In this document: positions 25,266-35,734 of the stretch, piece after piece | How the letters are laid out: every line of letters starts with the position of its first letter | How positions within the stretch are numbered: the first letter of the stretch is position 1 | NCBI GenBank assembly: GCA_016744455.1 | Contig: JADGEI010000005.1 | Location: 107,907-171,906, forward strand | Length of the DNA stretch: 64,000 bases | Direction of reading: 5' to 3' | From: Alcanivoracaceae bacterium | Lineage (GTDB): Bacteria > Pseudomonadota > Gammaproteobacteria > Xanthomonadales > Marinicellaceae | Position numbers and translations under genes: made by a program | Notes under the pieces: generated by a model | The model's input: the letters and a program-made list of their open reading frames with translations, nothing else | Databases searched by the model: none | What the model was told of the DNA's origin: nothing

Positions 25266-26393
25266 TTAATGGTGATTTTCAATAGTATAACCAAAGGTTT
25301 TAGCTATTGGTTTGGTAATTCCCATAATATCATTTTTTTGAACATCACTAAAGGAAAGTGAGTAATATTCAGGCAGTGATAATTTTTCATTGTATTCTGC
25401 CTTAATTTTTGAAAAAAGGGAATCATCCAATTCACAATGTTGCAAAATAGATTCTATGCCTTGATTAGAGTTTCTACATAAATCTTCATATTTGATTAAC
25501 TTCACGGCTTTTTTGATGCGGTGTGACTTTTCTAGTAAATTAGTGACAGATTGAAAAATTGACAACCAATAATATGCCCAACCTTCTATTTCTTTGCCCT
25601 GCTCCCAGTTTTTTTTTATATTAGATGCTAGTTCAAGGTTTTCAAAGACGATAATTTCACGGTGTTTACCAAATTCAAAATGCGCAGATGCTATGAGCTG
25701 CTGATCTACTTTTCTATTGGCTTTACCTACTTGATTAAATAATCGGTGTTGCTTCATTAGAGAAGCAATGTGATTAATAGGGTGCCTAATAGGGATTATG
25801 AATTTAGCATCAGGAAATATTGATAATATTTGTTCTATTCTATTGATATTATAATTGCCTTTAGCTAGATACCTACTTTTATTTTTTATCAATAAATGTT
25901 TTTTTATGTGATCTTGATAATAACTAACAAATGGATGTTTTTGATCAAGTGTTAAAGTATTGGCAAATCCATTTTTATGTGCGTTTTTAAAAAAATATTT
26001 CCAGATTACCTCTTCGAAAGCTTCTATACTTTGATTATTAATTAAAACCCTGTCATTGTGACTACGCTCAATTTTTTTTTGCTCAAATTTGATTTGCCTT
26101 TGAGATATCCAGTTTTTCCAATAGGGAGTAAAAACCATTGGGAAATCATTGTATCGATGATAAGCGCAACTTTCATGGTTGCTTAATATTTCACTGATTA
26201 TTGTGGTACCAGATCTAGCAAGAGAACTGATGTAGATGGGTTTATTAATTTTGACCTCGTTAAGTTCAGCTTTCAAAACCCAAGATTCAAAATCACTTAA
26301 GCTTTTATATACATGCTCAAATTTTTGCATGAAGCGAGTACGCCAAAATAGTGAAAATGGAACTGAAACTGGTTTATTTTTGCTATTTGCCAT
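25266..26393 (-). CDS. Sulfotransferase family protein
   Basis: The PAPS-binding loop is IYISSLARSGTTIISEIL (around residues 53-70), and the second phosphate site is the later KFIIPIRHPINHIASL. These are the two standard sulfotransferase motifs. The 375 residues have no signal peptide, so it acts in the cytosol or at the membrane face. The acceptor may be a glycan, a lipid or a protein tyrosine; nothing in the sequence decides. A GTG at 26438 would add 15 residues; I prefer the ATG at 26393, although neither has a clear ribosome-binding site. The gene is 11 bases upstream of the phosphodiesterase cassette on the same strand. Confidence 0.8.
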   Translation of the reverse strand: MANSKNKPVSVPFSLFWRTRFMQKFEHVYKSLSDFESWVLKAELNEVKINKPIYISSLARSGTTIISEILSNHESCAYHRYNDFPMVFTPYWKNWISQRQIKFEQKKIERSHNDRVLINNQSIEAFEEVIWKYFFKNAHKNGFANTLTLDQKHPFVSYYQDHIKKHLLIKNKSRYLAKGNYNINRIEQILSIFPDAKFIIPIRHPINHIASLMKQHRLFNQVGKANRKVDQQLIASAHFEFGKHREIIVFENLELASNIKKNWEQGKEIEGWAYYWLSIFQSVTNLLEKSHRIKKAVKLIKYEDLCRNSNQGIESILQHCELDDSLFSKIKAEYNEKLSLPEYYSLSFSDVQKNDIMGITKPIAKTFGYTIENHH

Positions 26394-26671
26394 GCAATAA
26401 GACTTATTTACAATATGTTTGGATGGTAATGCAATCACTATTAAATAGCCATATTTTCCATGAGAATACTCTAATAGGTATTATTAATACAGAGTTACAA
26501 AGTGAGTATTAGGCTAATTTAAATATAAATAAACTTTTAATCTCGGCATTAACACATGAAATTTTAATTAACATCTTAAAAATAGTAGCAATATATTAGA
26601 GTATTGATTAGAATCTTGTGTAATGCCAATTTTATACGAAAGTTGATAATATTTATTTAGGGGAAAATCTA

Positions 26672-28195
26672 GTGGCTATTAATAATCACCAAAATCTAAT
26701 TAAAAAAGTGAACTATATCTTTTTGATACCTTTTTTATTCATTGCTAACTCAGTTAACGCTGGAGGTTCAAGCGCAGATCTTAGCATCTCAAAAACCGAT
26801 GGTGTAACCTCTGCAATTCCTGGAAACTCTATTACGTATACAATTGTGGCAAGTAATATAGGACCTGATGACATAACAGATGCAACAATAAGTGATGTTT
26901 TTCCCGCAGATTTAACTTGTTCAACGTCTTGTGTAGCAACAGGTAGTTCAAGCTGTACTGCAGGTCCATTTGCAGGAGATATAAGCGATGTTGCTGCCAC
27001 GATTAATGTTGGTGAAACACTAACCTATACCTCTTTATGTTCAATCAATAGTGCCGCAACAGGCACATTAAGTAACACTGCCACTGTGAATTCCGCAGCA
27101 ACTGCTGATCCATTAGCTGGTAATAATACTGCAACGGATGCTGATACTGTATTAAACCCTTCGGCTGATTTATCTATCAGCAAAGTTGATGATGTAGATC
27201 CAGTAATAGCAGGAAACAATATCGTTTATACCATTCAAGTGGATAATGCGGGACCATCAGATGCTACATCTGTTACTGTTACCGAAACCTTGCCAGCCGG
27301 TGTTACTTTTGTATCAACTACTGGATGTGCAGAAGACCCAGCAGGTGTGCCAGCCTGCACTTTAGGTGATATAACCGCTTCAGGCATGGCAAGTTATACT
27401 GTTACGGTTGCAGTAGGTGTAGCCACAACAGGCATTTTAACCAATAGTGTTATAGTTGCCAGTGCTACTACTGACCCTGCTACTGGTAATAATACCACTA
27501 CTGAAGATACCACTTCACATTTGATGACGGCGGCATCAATCACATCAGATTTACCAGACCCTTCAGTTTTTGGCGAAGCAGTTACGGTCAATTACACCGT
27601 AGTAGGTAATGCGCCAACCGGAAATGTTACAGTGACTGATGGAGTTGATAGTTGTGTTTCAACAGTCGCAGTAGGTAGCTGTGTAATTAACTTTTCATCA
27701 GTCGGCACCAAATCATTGGTAGCAAATTATGCAGGTGATATAAATAATCCTGCAGTAGCATCACCAGCTGAACCTCATGTTGTATCACAAGCTAATACAG
27801 TAGTATCTATAATATCATTTGACCCAATACCGCCATACCCAGGCCAGCCAATCGACATTATGTTTAACCTGACAGTAGTTGCTCCTGGTGCTGGAACACC
27901 TACAGGAACTGTCACTATATCAGATGGTATAATTAGTTGTGTTGCAACTCTGCCGATTACAAGCTGTGAGTTAATATTTCCAAATGTTGGCGATTTTGAT
28001 TTAACGGCAACTTATTCAGGCGATGCCAATTTCACAGGATCCACCTCTCCCATTTTTGTATTAGGGGTCGTGCCTATTCCAATTATACCAATGTTAAGTA
28101 TGGTGAATCTATTGTTATTAACATCTATGATTTTGATGTTGGCTTATTTTGGATTTTCCTCAAGACAACGTAAAAATTTAATGATGAAAAAATAA
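26672..28195 (+). CDS. Exported DUF11/Ig-like repeat protein with an IPTL-like sorting tail
   Basis: The start is GTG, preceded by AGGGGAAAA. A signal peptide covers residues 1-31 (ending VNAGG). Two DUF11 domains follow (about 34-155 and 167-285), each opening SADLSISK and ending with GNNTAT-type turns. Two Ig-like domains follow (about 290-375 and 378-462) with repeated pairs of cysteines. The end is PIPIIPMLSMVN, one helix, then RQRKNLMMKK. This has the layout of an IPTLxxWG-CTERM signal but with a diverged core (IPMLSMVN). Exosortase H, the enzyme for such tails, is encoded at 57.8 kb. A terminator follows, so the gene is monocistronic. Confidence 0.8.
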   Translation: MAINNHQNLIKKVNYIFLIPFLFIANSVNAGGSSADLSISKTDGVTSAIPGNSITYTIVASNIGPDDITDATISDVFPADLTCSTSCVATGSSSCTAGPFAGDISDVAATINVGETLTYTSLCSINSAATGTLSNTATVNSAATADPLAGNNTATDADTVLNPSADLSISKVDDVDPVIAGNNIVYTIQVDNAGPSDATSVTVTETLPAGVTFVSTTGCAEDPAGVPACTLGDITASGMASYTVTVAVGVATTGILTNSVIVASATTDPATGNNTTTEDTTSHLMTAASITSDLPDPSVFGEAVTVNYTVVGNAPTGNVTVTDGVDSCVSTVAVGSCVINFSSVGTKSLVANYAGDINNPAVASPAEPHVVSQANTVVSIISFDPIPPYPGQPIDIMFNLTVVAPGAGTPTGTVTISDGIISCVATLPITSCELIFPNVGDFDLTATYSGDANFTGSTSPIFVLGVVPIPIIPMLSMVNLLLLTSMILMLAYFGFSSRQRKNLMMKK

Positions 28196-28217
28196 TAAAT
28201 AAAAAACAAGGTTTTAT

Positions 28218-28253
28218 AAAAAGGAACAAAACGATAGCTTGTTCCTTTTTTTT
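28218..28253 (+). terminator. Intrinsic terminator after the DUF11 gene
   Basis: A perfect twelve-base stem (28218-28229 with 28239-28250) with a nine-base loop runs into eight T residues. The C25 peptidase gene starts 17 bases later, so it must have its own promoter or depend on readthrough. Confidence 0.9.
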
Positions 28254-28269
28254 GACATAAAACATTCAA

Positions 28270-30726
28270 GTGATTTTCAAACTTTTAATAATATATCTTA
28301 TAACTATCAGTATGTGTAACAATGCTCATGCCGAGATATTCAATCCCCATTTCAACCTGTATCTAAATGAAGATGGTTTGTACCGCCTATCATATGAAGA
28401 ACTCAATTTACCTGAAGATAATTGGCTGGCTTTAGATTTTGCAAAAATAAAATTGAGTTCTCAAGGTCATTCCGTTCCATTTTGGGTTAATGATAATGGA
28501 GATGGGCTTTGGCAAAAAGGAGACTATATTACATTTATAGGCAAACATTTACGTGGAGAAAACAGTTGGTTTGGAGAGACTTCAGATATCAATGTGTATC
28601 AACTGTGGCTTAATAATAGTCAATATGTGAACCTTGCAATGGTAGGGCAAGCCGACACGATAAATAGAGAGAAACAAAATGCAAAAAATACACTGATTAC
28701 CAGAAAACTTCATTTAGAAAAAGAGTTATTAAAAGCGCCACTAACAAACAAGGATTTTACGATATCTCCAAATATATGGTACTGGAGTAAATTTCACGCC
28801 AACTCTCAAACTCCTTTTTCTGTTGATTTTAAATTAACTAACATGAAGAAAAAAAAGCATGACGTCATACTAGATATCCAGTTACGAGGAGCCAGTGAAC
28901 AATTAATACAAAGTGATTTTGACCATATAGTTAATATTACTATCAATGGAAAAAAAATAGGGCACATTAAGTGGAATGGGAAAACAGAATACCAACAACA
29001 GTTTTTAGTTTCCTCAAATATACTTAACTCAACAAACAATCAACTATTATTAAGTGTCCCTAAACGAAAAAACAAAATATCTAAGCATGATGTAATCGAT
29101 TCAGTTTATTTGGACTGGATAGAATTAAACTACAAGGTAAATGATATTTTAACACCTTCAAACATGTTTTTATCAAGTGATAATAAACAAATATTTACCA
29201 TACAAAAACAAAATTCAGTTAGTGTTCTATATACAGAAAGAGGAATGAAGACAGTCTTTAATAAAAGTAAACTTAATCAAACATATGAAGTTAAATCTCA
29301 AAATTCAGATAAATCAGGTTTTTATTTAGTTAAAGAATCGCAATACAAACAAGTACAAAGTCATCAGTTTAGATCATCTAATATTGAAAAAAATGACAAC
29401 GTTGATTATCTAATGATTACCCATCCTGCTTTTATCATCCAGATGCCTCCATTAATCCAGATGCATGAAAGACAAGGTAAAGCTGTACAGTTAATTGATA
29501 CATTAAGTATCTATGATGAATACAATTATGGTGTTTTTTCATCGCAAGCTATTAAAGACGCGATTAATGATTTTTATATATTAGGTAATAAACAATTAAA
29601 GTATGTTCTTTTAATAGGAGATGCTAGTTGGTTTTCTCATGGTAAAAAAGACTTATATGATGTACCCATCGATGAATTAAGCCATAAGAATTTGTTACCG
29701 ACATGGCAAACATATACTCCTTTTGGATCAGCGGCAAGTGATGCGCCTTTTGCATTGCCAATTAACAACATTCCCAACATTGCAGTAGGTCGATTTGCTG
29801 TTAGCTCAAAACAAGACTTAACTGCATTGATTGATAAAACCATTAGATACAGTGAAGAAATAGCTCCTGGATTTTGGAAATCACAATTAAACATGCTTTC
29901 CGAGAACGGTTCGCATTATATTTCCAGAAATAAACACTTATTATCTGGCGTGAAAAACATTAATAATTTCTCAGTTAAATCTATTTTAGATAATAGCCCT
30001 CAAGCTATGTGGCAACAAAATGTGGTGAACTCGTTTAATGAGGGTCAGCTGTTGCTGCATTTTTACGGACACGGTGGCCGATTCATGTGGGAACTGGGGA
30101 AAGATTCAACAGACCAATCTGCTATTTTATTTGATAAATCACAGGTAAAAAAATTACAAAATAAAACCTTACCGGTAGTTTTGAGTATGACTTGTTCTAC
30201 AGGGCCATTCGATCACCCGAATGCAAATTCTTTGGTTGAAGAGCTTTTAAATAAACCTCACTATGGCGCCGTTGCCATCATTTCATCCTCAGCAAGAAAC
30301 AATCCTGCCAAAAGATTTAGCCAGTTTTTACTCAACACATTATTAGGTGGAGAATCAATTGGAGAATCTTTATTACAAGCAAAAATTCAAAGCAAAAGAA
30401 ACAGTTTTATTGAAGTTTATAATTTATTAGGAGATCCTGCAATTAAGTTAAATATGCCAGATTTGCCTATTCATATAGAAGCTATTAATCAATCTAACGA
30501 AGTTAGGATAACGATTCCTGCAGAAACCTTTGAGGGAGAATTATTAATTAAAGAAGAGAATGCAAAAAGGCAAATAACAAAATACCAAGAAGTAAAACTT
30601 TTATCTAAAACAACCATTATAAAATTACAACCTTCAACCAAATCAGTATTAGTTTATGCTTATGATAAAGGTCAAAAGATTGATGCATATGGACAATATT
30701 TAACACAGCCAATCTTAATAAAGTGA
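28270..30726 (+). CDS. Exported C25 (gingipain-like) cysteine peptidase
   Basis: A GTG start gives a signal peptide (MIFKLLIIYL to NNAHA). The next 300 residues are a beta-rich domain typical for the front of these proteins (FNLYLNEDGLYRLSYEEL, FWVNDNGDGLW). The C25 caspase-like core has LIGDASW, then the catalytic histidine H601 in FYGHGG and cysteine C642 in SMTCSTG, and ends in NLLGDPAIKL. About 90 residues of an Ig-like tail follow. C25 peptidases cut after Arg or Lys or act as sortases (PorU) in Bacteroidetes; here no type IX secretion genes are nearby and there is no CTD signal. It sits just behind the DUF11 surface protein. Confidence 0.85.
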   Translation: MIFKLLIIYLITISMCNNAHAEIFNPHFNLYLNEDGLYRLSYEELNLPEDNWLALDFAKIKLSSQGHSVPFWVNDNGDGLWQKGDYITFIGKHLRGENSWFGETSDINVYQLWLNNSQYVNLAMVGQADTINREKQNAKNTLITRKLHLEKELLKAPLTNKDFTISPNIWYWSKFHANSQTPFSVDFKLTNMKKKKHDVILDIQLRGASEQLIQSDFDHIVNITINGKKIGHIKWNGKTEYQQQFLVSSNILNSTNNQLLLSVPKRKNKISKHDVIDSVYLDWIELNYKVNDILTPSNMFLSSDNKQIFTIQKQNSVSVLYTERGMKTVFNKSKLNQTYEVKSQNSDKSGFYLVKESQYKQVQSHQFRSSNIEKNDNVDYLMITHPAFIIQMPPLIQMHERQGKAVQLIDTLSIYDEYNYGVFSSQAIKDAINDFYILGNKQLKYVLLIGDASWFSHGKKDLYDVPIDELSHKNLLPTWQTYTPFGSAASDAPFALPINNIPNIAVGRFAVSSKQDLTALIDKTIRYSEEIAPGFWKSQLNMLSENGSHYISRNKHLLSGVKNINNFSVKSILDNSPQAMWQQNVVNSFNEGQLLLHFYGHGGRFMWELGKDSTDQSAILFDKSQVKKLQNKTLPVVLSMTCSTGPFDHPNANSLVEELLNKPHYGAVAIISSSARNNPAKRFSQFLLNTLLGGESIGESLLQAKIQSKRNSFIEVYNLLGDPAIKLNMPDLPIHIEAINQSNEVRITIPAETFEGELLIKEENAKRQITKYQEVKLLSKTTIIKLQPSTKSVLVYAYDKGQKIDAYGQYLTQPILIK

Positions 30727-30748
30727 CTATATTCCTGAGAAGTTAATG

Positions 30749-32398
30749 TCAAGATGTGGGCACAATTGTGATCTTAAGTTTATCTATAATTTCATTCGTG
30801 ATTTGATTTTGTAAGTTTTTTAATAAGTTGTTACTCAGTTTGTCAAGGGCTTGTTTTTTAGCTTCTTTAAATGTGGCAGTTTGTTCTGGCAATTTTTTAT
30901 CCAAACGAATGATGTACAGGTAGCCTTTATCCGATTCAACTAAATCGCTAACCTGATTGATTTTCATTTTCAGTATCTGTTTGTAGGCGTTGATGCCTAG
31001 TGAGCTAGCTATTTGTCGTGAGGATAAGTTTTGTGTTTGGCCATTAATTAATAAGTGGTTTAAAGTGGAATATTGGCTGATAGCAGAATCAAAATTCAAT
31101 TTGTTATTGATCAAGCTGTCATATATTTCTTGAGCTTGCAAATAAACTTGACTCTTTGTATCATCATTAATTTCTAATGCCAAAACAGATACTTGAAATC
31201 GCTCAGGTTTTATAAATAGGTCTTTGTATTGTAAATAATATTTTTTTATAGATTCTTGACTAGGCTCTTTAAACCTATCTGAAACCAATGTAACAAGCAC
31301 TTGATCAGAAACCATCTTTTTAAGTTTTTGTTGGCTGGTGTCGACAATATTAAATTGTTCATTCTTATTTAAAGACTGGAAGAATAATTTTTTAACTAGG
31401 AATTCTGACGTTATATTTTCGATAGTTTTTTTATTTATATCTACCATTGATTTTATTTCTTTGTCAGTATTTAATAACCACATAACTTCTTTCTTTTTTA
31501 TTTGACCAATAGCTGTTGAAACAACAACTGCATTATCTTTTTCTTGCAGTAAAGCATCCCAAAAATAGAGAATATCCATTGATTCTTTTTTATCTTTTAA
31601 AATTTTCTGCCAATCTAAATTTGACTGATGCTTAAATACTTTATCATAAGCTTGTTGATAGAGTTGTTTATCGGTTTTATATTGTGCTTGAATGTGCTTT
31701 TCGCAATAAAATAATAGCAATCCGGTTGACCCTTTTAATACTTCGCTTAGCTCTCCTTTTTTCATATTCATGACCATTTTGTCTAATGCTGGTGGAAACA
31801 ACCCACTTTTTACATTGCCAATTAAACCGTTTTGCAACCTTGATTGAGAATTGGATTCAAGTGATGCTAGTTTTTTAAAACTATCTAGGCTGGTTATCTG
31901 AGAATGGATGGCATTCATGGACTTCAATAGTTCGTTTTTTTGCTTATCACTAGCATTGAGAGGATAACGTTTAAAAATTTGATATAATCTAACTTTATGC
32001 TTCTTATTCGTGTTAGTTTTTTTAGACTGTTCAAAAAGTTGGTCAACCTGTGATTGCTTTACAGTTGCTTGACTTTTAACTCGTTTTTTAATTAAATTAC
32101 TGGCTTGTTGATAATCGGTATGATTAGTGAAAAATTTCATTTTTTCCACAACTTCTTTTTTTAATATATCTTGCTTATTGAATAATGCTTCATATAAAAA
32201 ATAAGCATTGATTTTTTCCTCATGTGATAAAAAACTAAGTGATTTGTTTATTACTAACCATTTTTGTAAATCTTGCTCGCTTAATAAAATGGTTTTTTTT
32301 AAATCATATGCAATAGTATTAGGTTTAATAGATTGATTGTTATAACTGCATGCACTGATGATTAATAAATAAAAAATGGTCAAATAAAATGATCTCAT
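30749..32398 (-). CDS. Parvulin-like lipoprotein, possibly a non-catalytic periplasmic chaperone
   Basis: The lipobox IISAC marks a lipoprotein. The 549 residues contain two regions with the parvulin rotamase outline. The first, near residues 140-240, has a GLIGNVKSGLFPPALDKMV block; the second is near 385-500. The first strand of the first domain reads KVRLYQIF where active parvulins have a histidine, so catalytic activity is doubtful. The family includes SurA and PrsA, which help outer-membrane or exported proteins fold. It overlaps the upstream spermidine-synthase-like gene by 4 bases. A related lipoprotein is encoded at 38.7 kb. Confidence 0.7.
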   Translation of the reverse strand: MRSFYLTIFYLLIISACSYNNQSIKPNTIAYDLKKTILLSEQDLQKWLVINKSLSFLSHEEKINAYFLYEALFNKQDILKKEVVEKMKFFTNHTDYQQASNLIKKRVKSQATVKQSQVDQLFEQSKKTNTNKKHKVRLYQIFKRYPLNASDKQKNELLKSMNAIHSQITSLDSFKKLASLESNSQSRLQNGLIGNVKSGLFPPALDKMVMNMKKGELSEVLKGSTGLLLFYCEKHIQAQYKTDKQLYQQAYDKVFKHQSNLDWQKILKDKKESMDILYFWDALLQEKDNAVVVSTAIGQIKKKEVMWLLNTDKEIKSMVDINKKTIENITSEFLVKKLFFQSLNKNEQFNIVDTSQQKLKKMVSDQVLVTLVSDRFKEPSQESIKKYYLQYKDLFIKPERFQVSVLALEINDDTKSQVYLQAQEIYDSLINNKLNFDSAISQYSTLNHLLINGQTQNLSSRQIASSLGINAYKQILKMKINQVSDLVESDKGYLYIIRLDKKLPEQTATFKEAKKQALDKLSNNLLKNLQNQITNEIIDKLKITIVPTS

Positions 32399-35300
32399 AG
32401 CTGTGTATATTCTTTTAGTTGTTGGATTGATTGCACTAATTTTTGATCAGCTTGATTGCCTAAATCAATCCTTTTTTCAATAACCTCAATAAGGCTAGCG
32501 ATTTTGTTTAATGCGTTTCTATTATGAGACTGATTAATTTTTAATGCGTTAAATAATTCATAAATACTGGCAATTGCATGGTAATATTTTTTTAGTTTCA
32601 AACTCACTTTATACCTATTCAATAAAAGGTAAATTTGTTTCTTATTGGCTATACTAGAATCAATCAATATCATTGCTAATCTTAAATCATGTTCATTATT
32701 GCTCAATGATCGCCAACCCATTTTTAATCTTGTGGCAAGATAATATCCAGGGTGTTCTCTATGAATACTCTCCAAGAAAGGCTCCATTGATTTTAATTCT
32801 TGGACTTTGTTTTGTGTTAATAAATTCCATCCCAGAAGTAATTTCTTTGCAGTTGGGTTATTTTTTAAAAGTTTTCTCAATTGTGGTGGAATATTATTTG
32901 GAGTTAAACGGTTAATATTTTTACTAATAAGATAATAAAGAATTGCGTCATTTGTATAATCTAAGTTTAATAATCGCATTAATTTACTCCTTGATTCATT
33001 GGTTTTTTGCACTGTGTCGATAATCATAGAAGTGAGAACTACCTTATGATTTCTGTCCTTTATTTTATCGACTAGGAAACGGGCTCGATTGAAATTTTTT
33101 GTTCGAATAAGATCGTTAACTACGGTTAAGATTTCATTAGAGTCCAACAGGCCAATCATTGGATCATAATCATTAATCAATTCAGCTAATGATTTTGAAT
33201 TTAAAGGGTTGCTTAATACCTTAGGAGAAAGAATTTTTAATATATTTTTATAATCCGTGCTTACAGCGCTATTCATTGAAAGATGCTTACTTGCTTGACT
33301 ATCTAAGAGTTTAGCCAATCTGAAATCTAACCAAGAGTTGATTCCTAATTTTGACCATTGTTTACGATTTTCTATTTCATTAAAACTTTTCTTGGTTATC
33401 ACTATGGGTGTTTTTGAAGCCAAAAATACCAGCCCTCCATTAGCCTTAGGTTGATATAGTTCTACGTAATTAAACTCTGAATTTAACGTTGCAAGCAAAG
33501 TTTTTAATAAATCAATATCAACAAAACGCATTCCTATCCATTGAATAAATTTACCATCTTTATATAAATGATTTTTTACTAATGAAAAAAACTCTTGTGT
33601 ATATAGATTGGCGGCTCCAGCAGTCCAAGGATGAGAAGGCTGGGAAACAATGATATCAAACTTTTTTGGTGTGTTGTTTAAGGCATTTCTAGCATCGTTA
33701 TGGTAGATTTTTACTCTTGGATTATTTAAAGGGTCTGCCCTCCTATAATTAGCCATCTTTTTATTTGCATCGATGACAGCGGGTTCTAATTCAACAACAT
33801 TAATATCTTCAACAGATTCGGGAGTGGCATTGACTGTCAGCCCAGCACCAAAGCCAATGATCAACATATCTTTTGCTTTAGGGTGGGCTACAACGGGTAG
33901 CATTGAGAGCCAATTTGCAAGCCTAAATTTACTTTCTATAGATCCTTGCATTTGGATCGATGATTCTGGCAAGCCATTTGACAACAATATCTTCTCAGGC
34001 CCTTTATCTAACAACATGACTGAAGAAGTCTCGCCAATTTTGTAAAAATCTACTTTACCCAATTGTACATGTTTTCCCAGTGCAGTGTATCTAAGTAATT
34101 TAAAAGGTGGAGTTAAAGGTATGAATAAAAGGGAAGTCAAAAGAAGAACTGAAAAACCAGTAAGAATGAATGCTCTTTTAGATTTTAATGCACTAGCCAA
34201 TGCTATTGATAGGCTTAGGAAAAAGAGCAACTGTACACTATATACAAGCCCTAATTTAGGCAGTAAATAAAACCCAGCAGCAATAGCTCCAAAAATGGCA
34301 CCAACAGTATTCCATGCATATACTTTTGCAGCAACCAAGCCAGAGTGTTGAAAATTAATTGCGCAAATTTGTATCGCCAACGGAAATGTTAGACCAAGAA
34401 ACAAAGCACCAGGAAAGAGACTTAACATACCAATACCAAGCCCCTCAAGTATAAATGAAAGACTTCCAAATTCATGTTTTATTGGAAAAGAGGTCAGGAA
34501 ATCCGCAAAATAGAAACTAACAAAAAAACTAATTCCTATACTTATTTGGGCAATAGAAAACACTTTAACGGCATGAAACTTTTTACACAGCCATGAGCCT
34601 ATTGCTGAACCTAGTGAAATACCAAATAAAAACACAAAAAGCATCACCCCAAATGAATAAACACTACCACCTAAAACCTGGCTAAGCAACCGAGTCCAAA
34701 TGACTTCGTAAGCAAGGGAAACAAAACCTGAAATCAACATCAGTGGTAATAACCATTTATTTCTCAAATTCATATTGTGATCGGGCTTATTAACAAAAAC
34801 CTCAACTTCTGCATTGCGAAAGAGAACAACCCCAATAACAAAAATAATAAAGTTGATAGCCACAGCTATATAGATTGTTGAATTTAAACCAAAATTGGGT
34901 AGAAAGATAAATGCGCTTAATAAGGCTCCCAGGCAAGCCCCAGTGGTATTGATAGTATATAATATCCCAATCTTGCTCCCAATATTTTTATTACTACTTA
35001 CAATAAATTTAGATAACAAGGGTAAAGTTGCTCCCATTAACGTCGTCGGAATAAAGAGCACTAAAAAGGAGCCAAGAACATATATAATTGCATAACTGAA
35101 GGAAATATTGCTTAATTCAGAACCAGTATAAAAGTAACTGTAAGCGAGCTTTGCAATGTCAAGCAGCCATGGAATGGACAAAGCAGAAAGTGCAATTAAA
35201 ACTTCAAAAATAGCATACAATAAAGCTGGTTTCCTGATTCGGTTTATATATTTACTGATTAAGTAGGCGCCAAAAGCTAGACCTGCCATATACGATGAAA

Positions 35301-35490
35301 GCACTGCCGCTATGGCCAATTCTGTACTGCCAAATACTAATGAAAGTTGTTGCGACCATGACGATTGATAAATTAATCCAGCAATTCCAGAGAGTAAAAA
35401 CAACAATAATATAATAATATAGATACTGCGATCTTTTAAAGAGTGTTTGTTGCGCATTAAATTAATGATATAAATTAAGTCATATATCAT
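32395..35490 (-). CDS. Membrane protein fused to a spermidine synthase-like domain, with a helical tail
   Basis: Residues 1 to about 465 form a twelve-or-more-helix transporter-like membrane domain (LSGIAGLIYQ, then ELAIAAVLSSYMAGLAFG), typical of the fused MFS/spermidine-synthase-like family. A Rossmann methyltransferase-fold domain follows with LIIGFGAGLTV, VELEPAVID and VSQPSHPWTAGAA. In true polyamine synthases a catalytic aspartate pair is found there; here SQPSHPW replaces it, as in related orphan proteins, so polyamine synthesis is unlikely. The last 280 residues look like degenerate helical repeats. A second ATG at 35457 (MRNKHSLKD) may be the true start. Confidence 0.75.
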   Translation of the reverse strand: MIYDLIYIINLMRNKHSLKDRSIYIIILLLFLLSGIAGLIYQSSWSQQLSLVFGSTELAIAAVLSSYMAGLAFGAYLISKYINRIRKPALLYAIFEVLIALSALSIPWLLDIAKLAYSYFYTGSELSNISFSYAIIYVLGSFLVLFIPTTLMGATLPLLSKFIVSSNKNIGSKIGILYTINTTGACLGALLSAFIFLPNFGLNSTIYIAVAINFIIFVIGVVLFRNAEVEVFVNKPDHNMNLRNKWLLPLMLISGFVSLAYEVIWTRLLSQVLGGSVYSFGVMLFVFLFGISLGSAIGSWLCKKFHAVKVFSIAQISIGISFFVSFYFADFLTSFPIKHEFGSLSFILEGLGIGMLSLFPGALFLGLTFPLAIQICAINFQHSGLVAAKVYAWNTVGAIFGAIAAGFYLLPKLGLVYSVQLLFFLSLSIALASALKSKRAFILTGFSVLLLTSLLFIPLTPPFKLLRYTALGKHVQLGKVDFYKIGETSSVMLLDKGPEKILLSNGLPESSIQMQGSIESKFRLANWLSMLPVVAHPKAKDMLIIGFGAGLTVNATPESVEDINVVELEPAVIDANKKMANYRRADPLNNPRVKIYHNDARNALNNTPKKFDIIVSQPSHPWTAGAANLYTQEFFSLVKNHLYKDGKFIQWIGMRFVDIDLLKTLLATLNSEFNYVELYQPKANGGLVFLASKTPIVITKKSFNEIENRKQWSKLGINSWLDFRLAKLLDSQASKHLSMNSAVSTDYKNILKILSPKVLSNPLNSKSLAELINDYDPMIGLLDSNEILTVVNDLIRTKNFNRARFLVDKIKDRNHKVVLTSMIIDTVQKTNESRSKLMRLLNLDYTNDAILYYLISKNINRLTPNNIPPQLRKLLKNNPTAKKLLLGWNLLTQNKVQELKSMEPFLESIHREHPGYYLATRLKMGWRSLSNNEHDLRLAMILIDSSIANKKQIYLLLNRYKVSLKLKKYYHAIASIYELFNALKINQSHNRNALNKIASLIEVIEKRIDLGNQADQKLVQSIQQLKEYTQL

Positions 35491-35734
35491 AATCTAATAA
35501 TTCTTATATTTACAGCTAATTGGAATTGATGAATAAAATTAAAGAAATGAAGTGTCACAAAACCTATAATTATAGTACTGTAAAAATTTACAAGTCATTA
35601 AATTTCAATCAATTTTTACCCTTAATCATACCAATGCAAAGGTCTATATTTAGGTTTAGTGAAAAAAAAGTATTTTTCTAAAGCGAACTATAATATAATT
35701 AAAACTGAAAATCGTGTTAATTTAGGGGGAAGTC

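Noticed and set aside
28270..30726. Type IX secretion component (PorU-like sortase)
   Set aside because: The C25 core is real, but no other Por genes and no CTD signals are visible, and the host is not Bacteroidetes-like.
32395..35490. Polyamine biosynthesis gene speE
   Set aside because: The Rossmann domain is present, but the catalytic acidic motif is replaced and the protein is fused to a large membrane domain.
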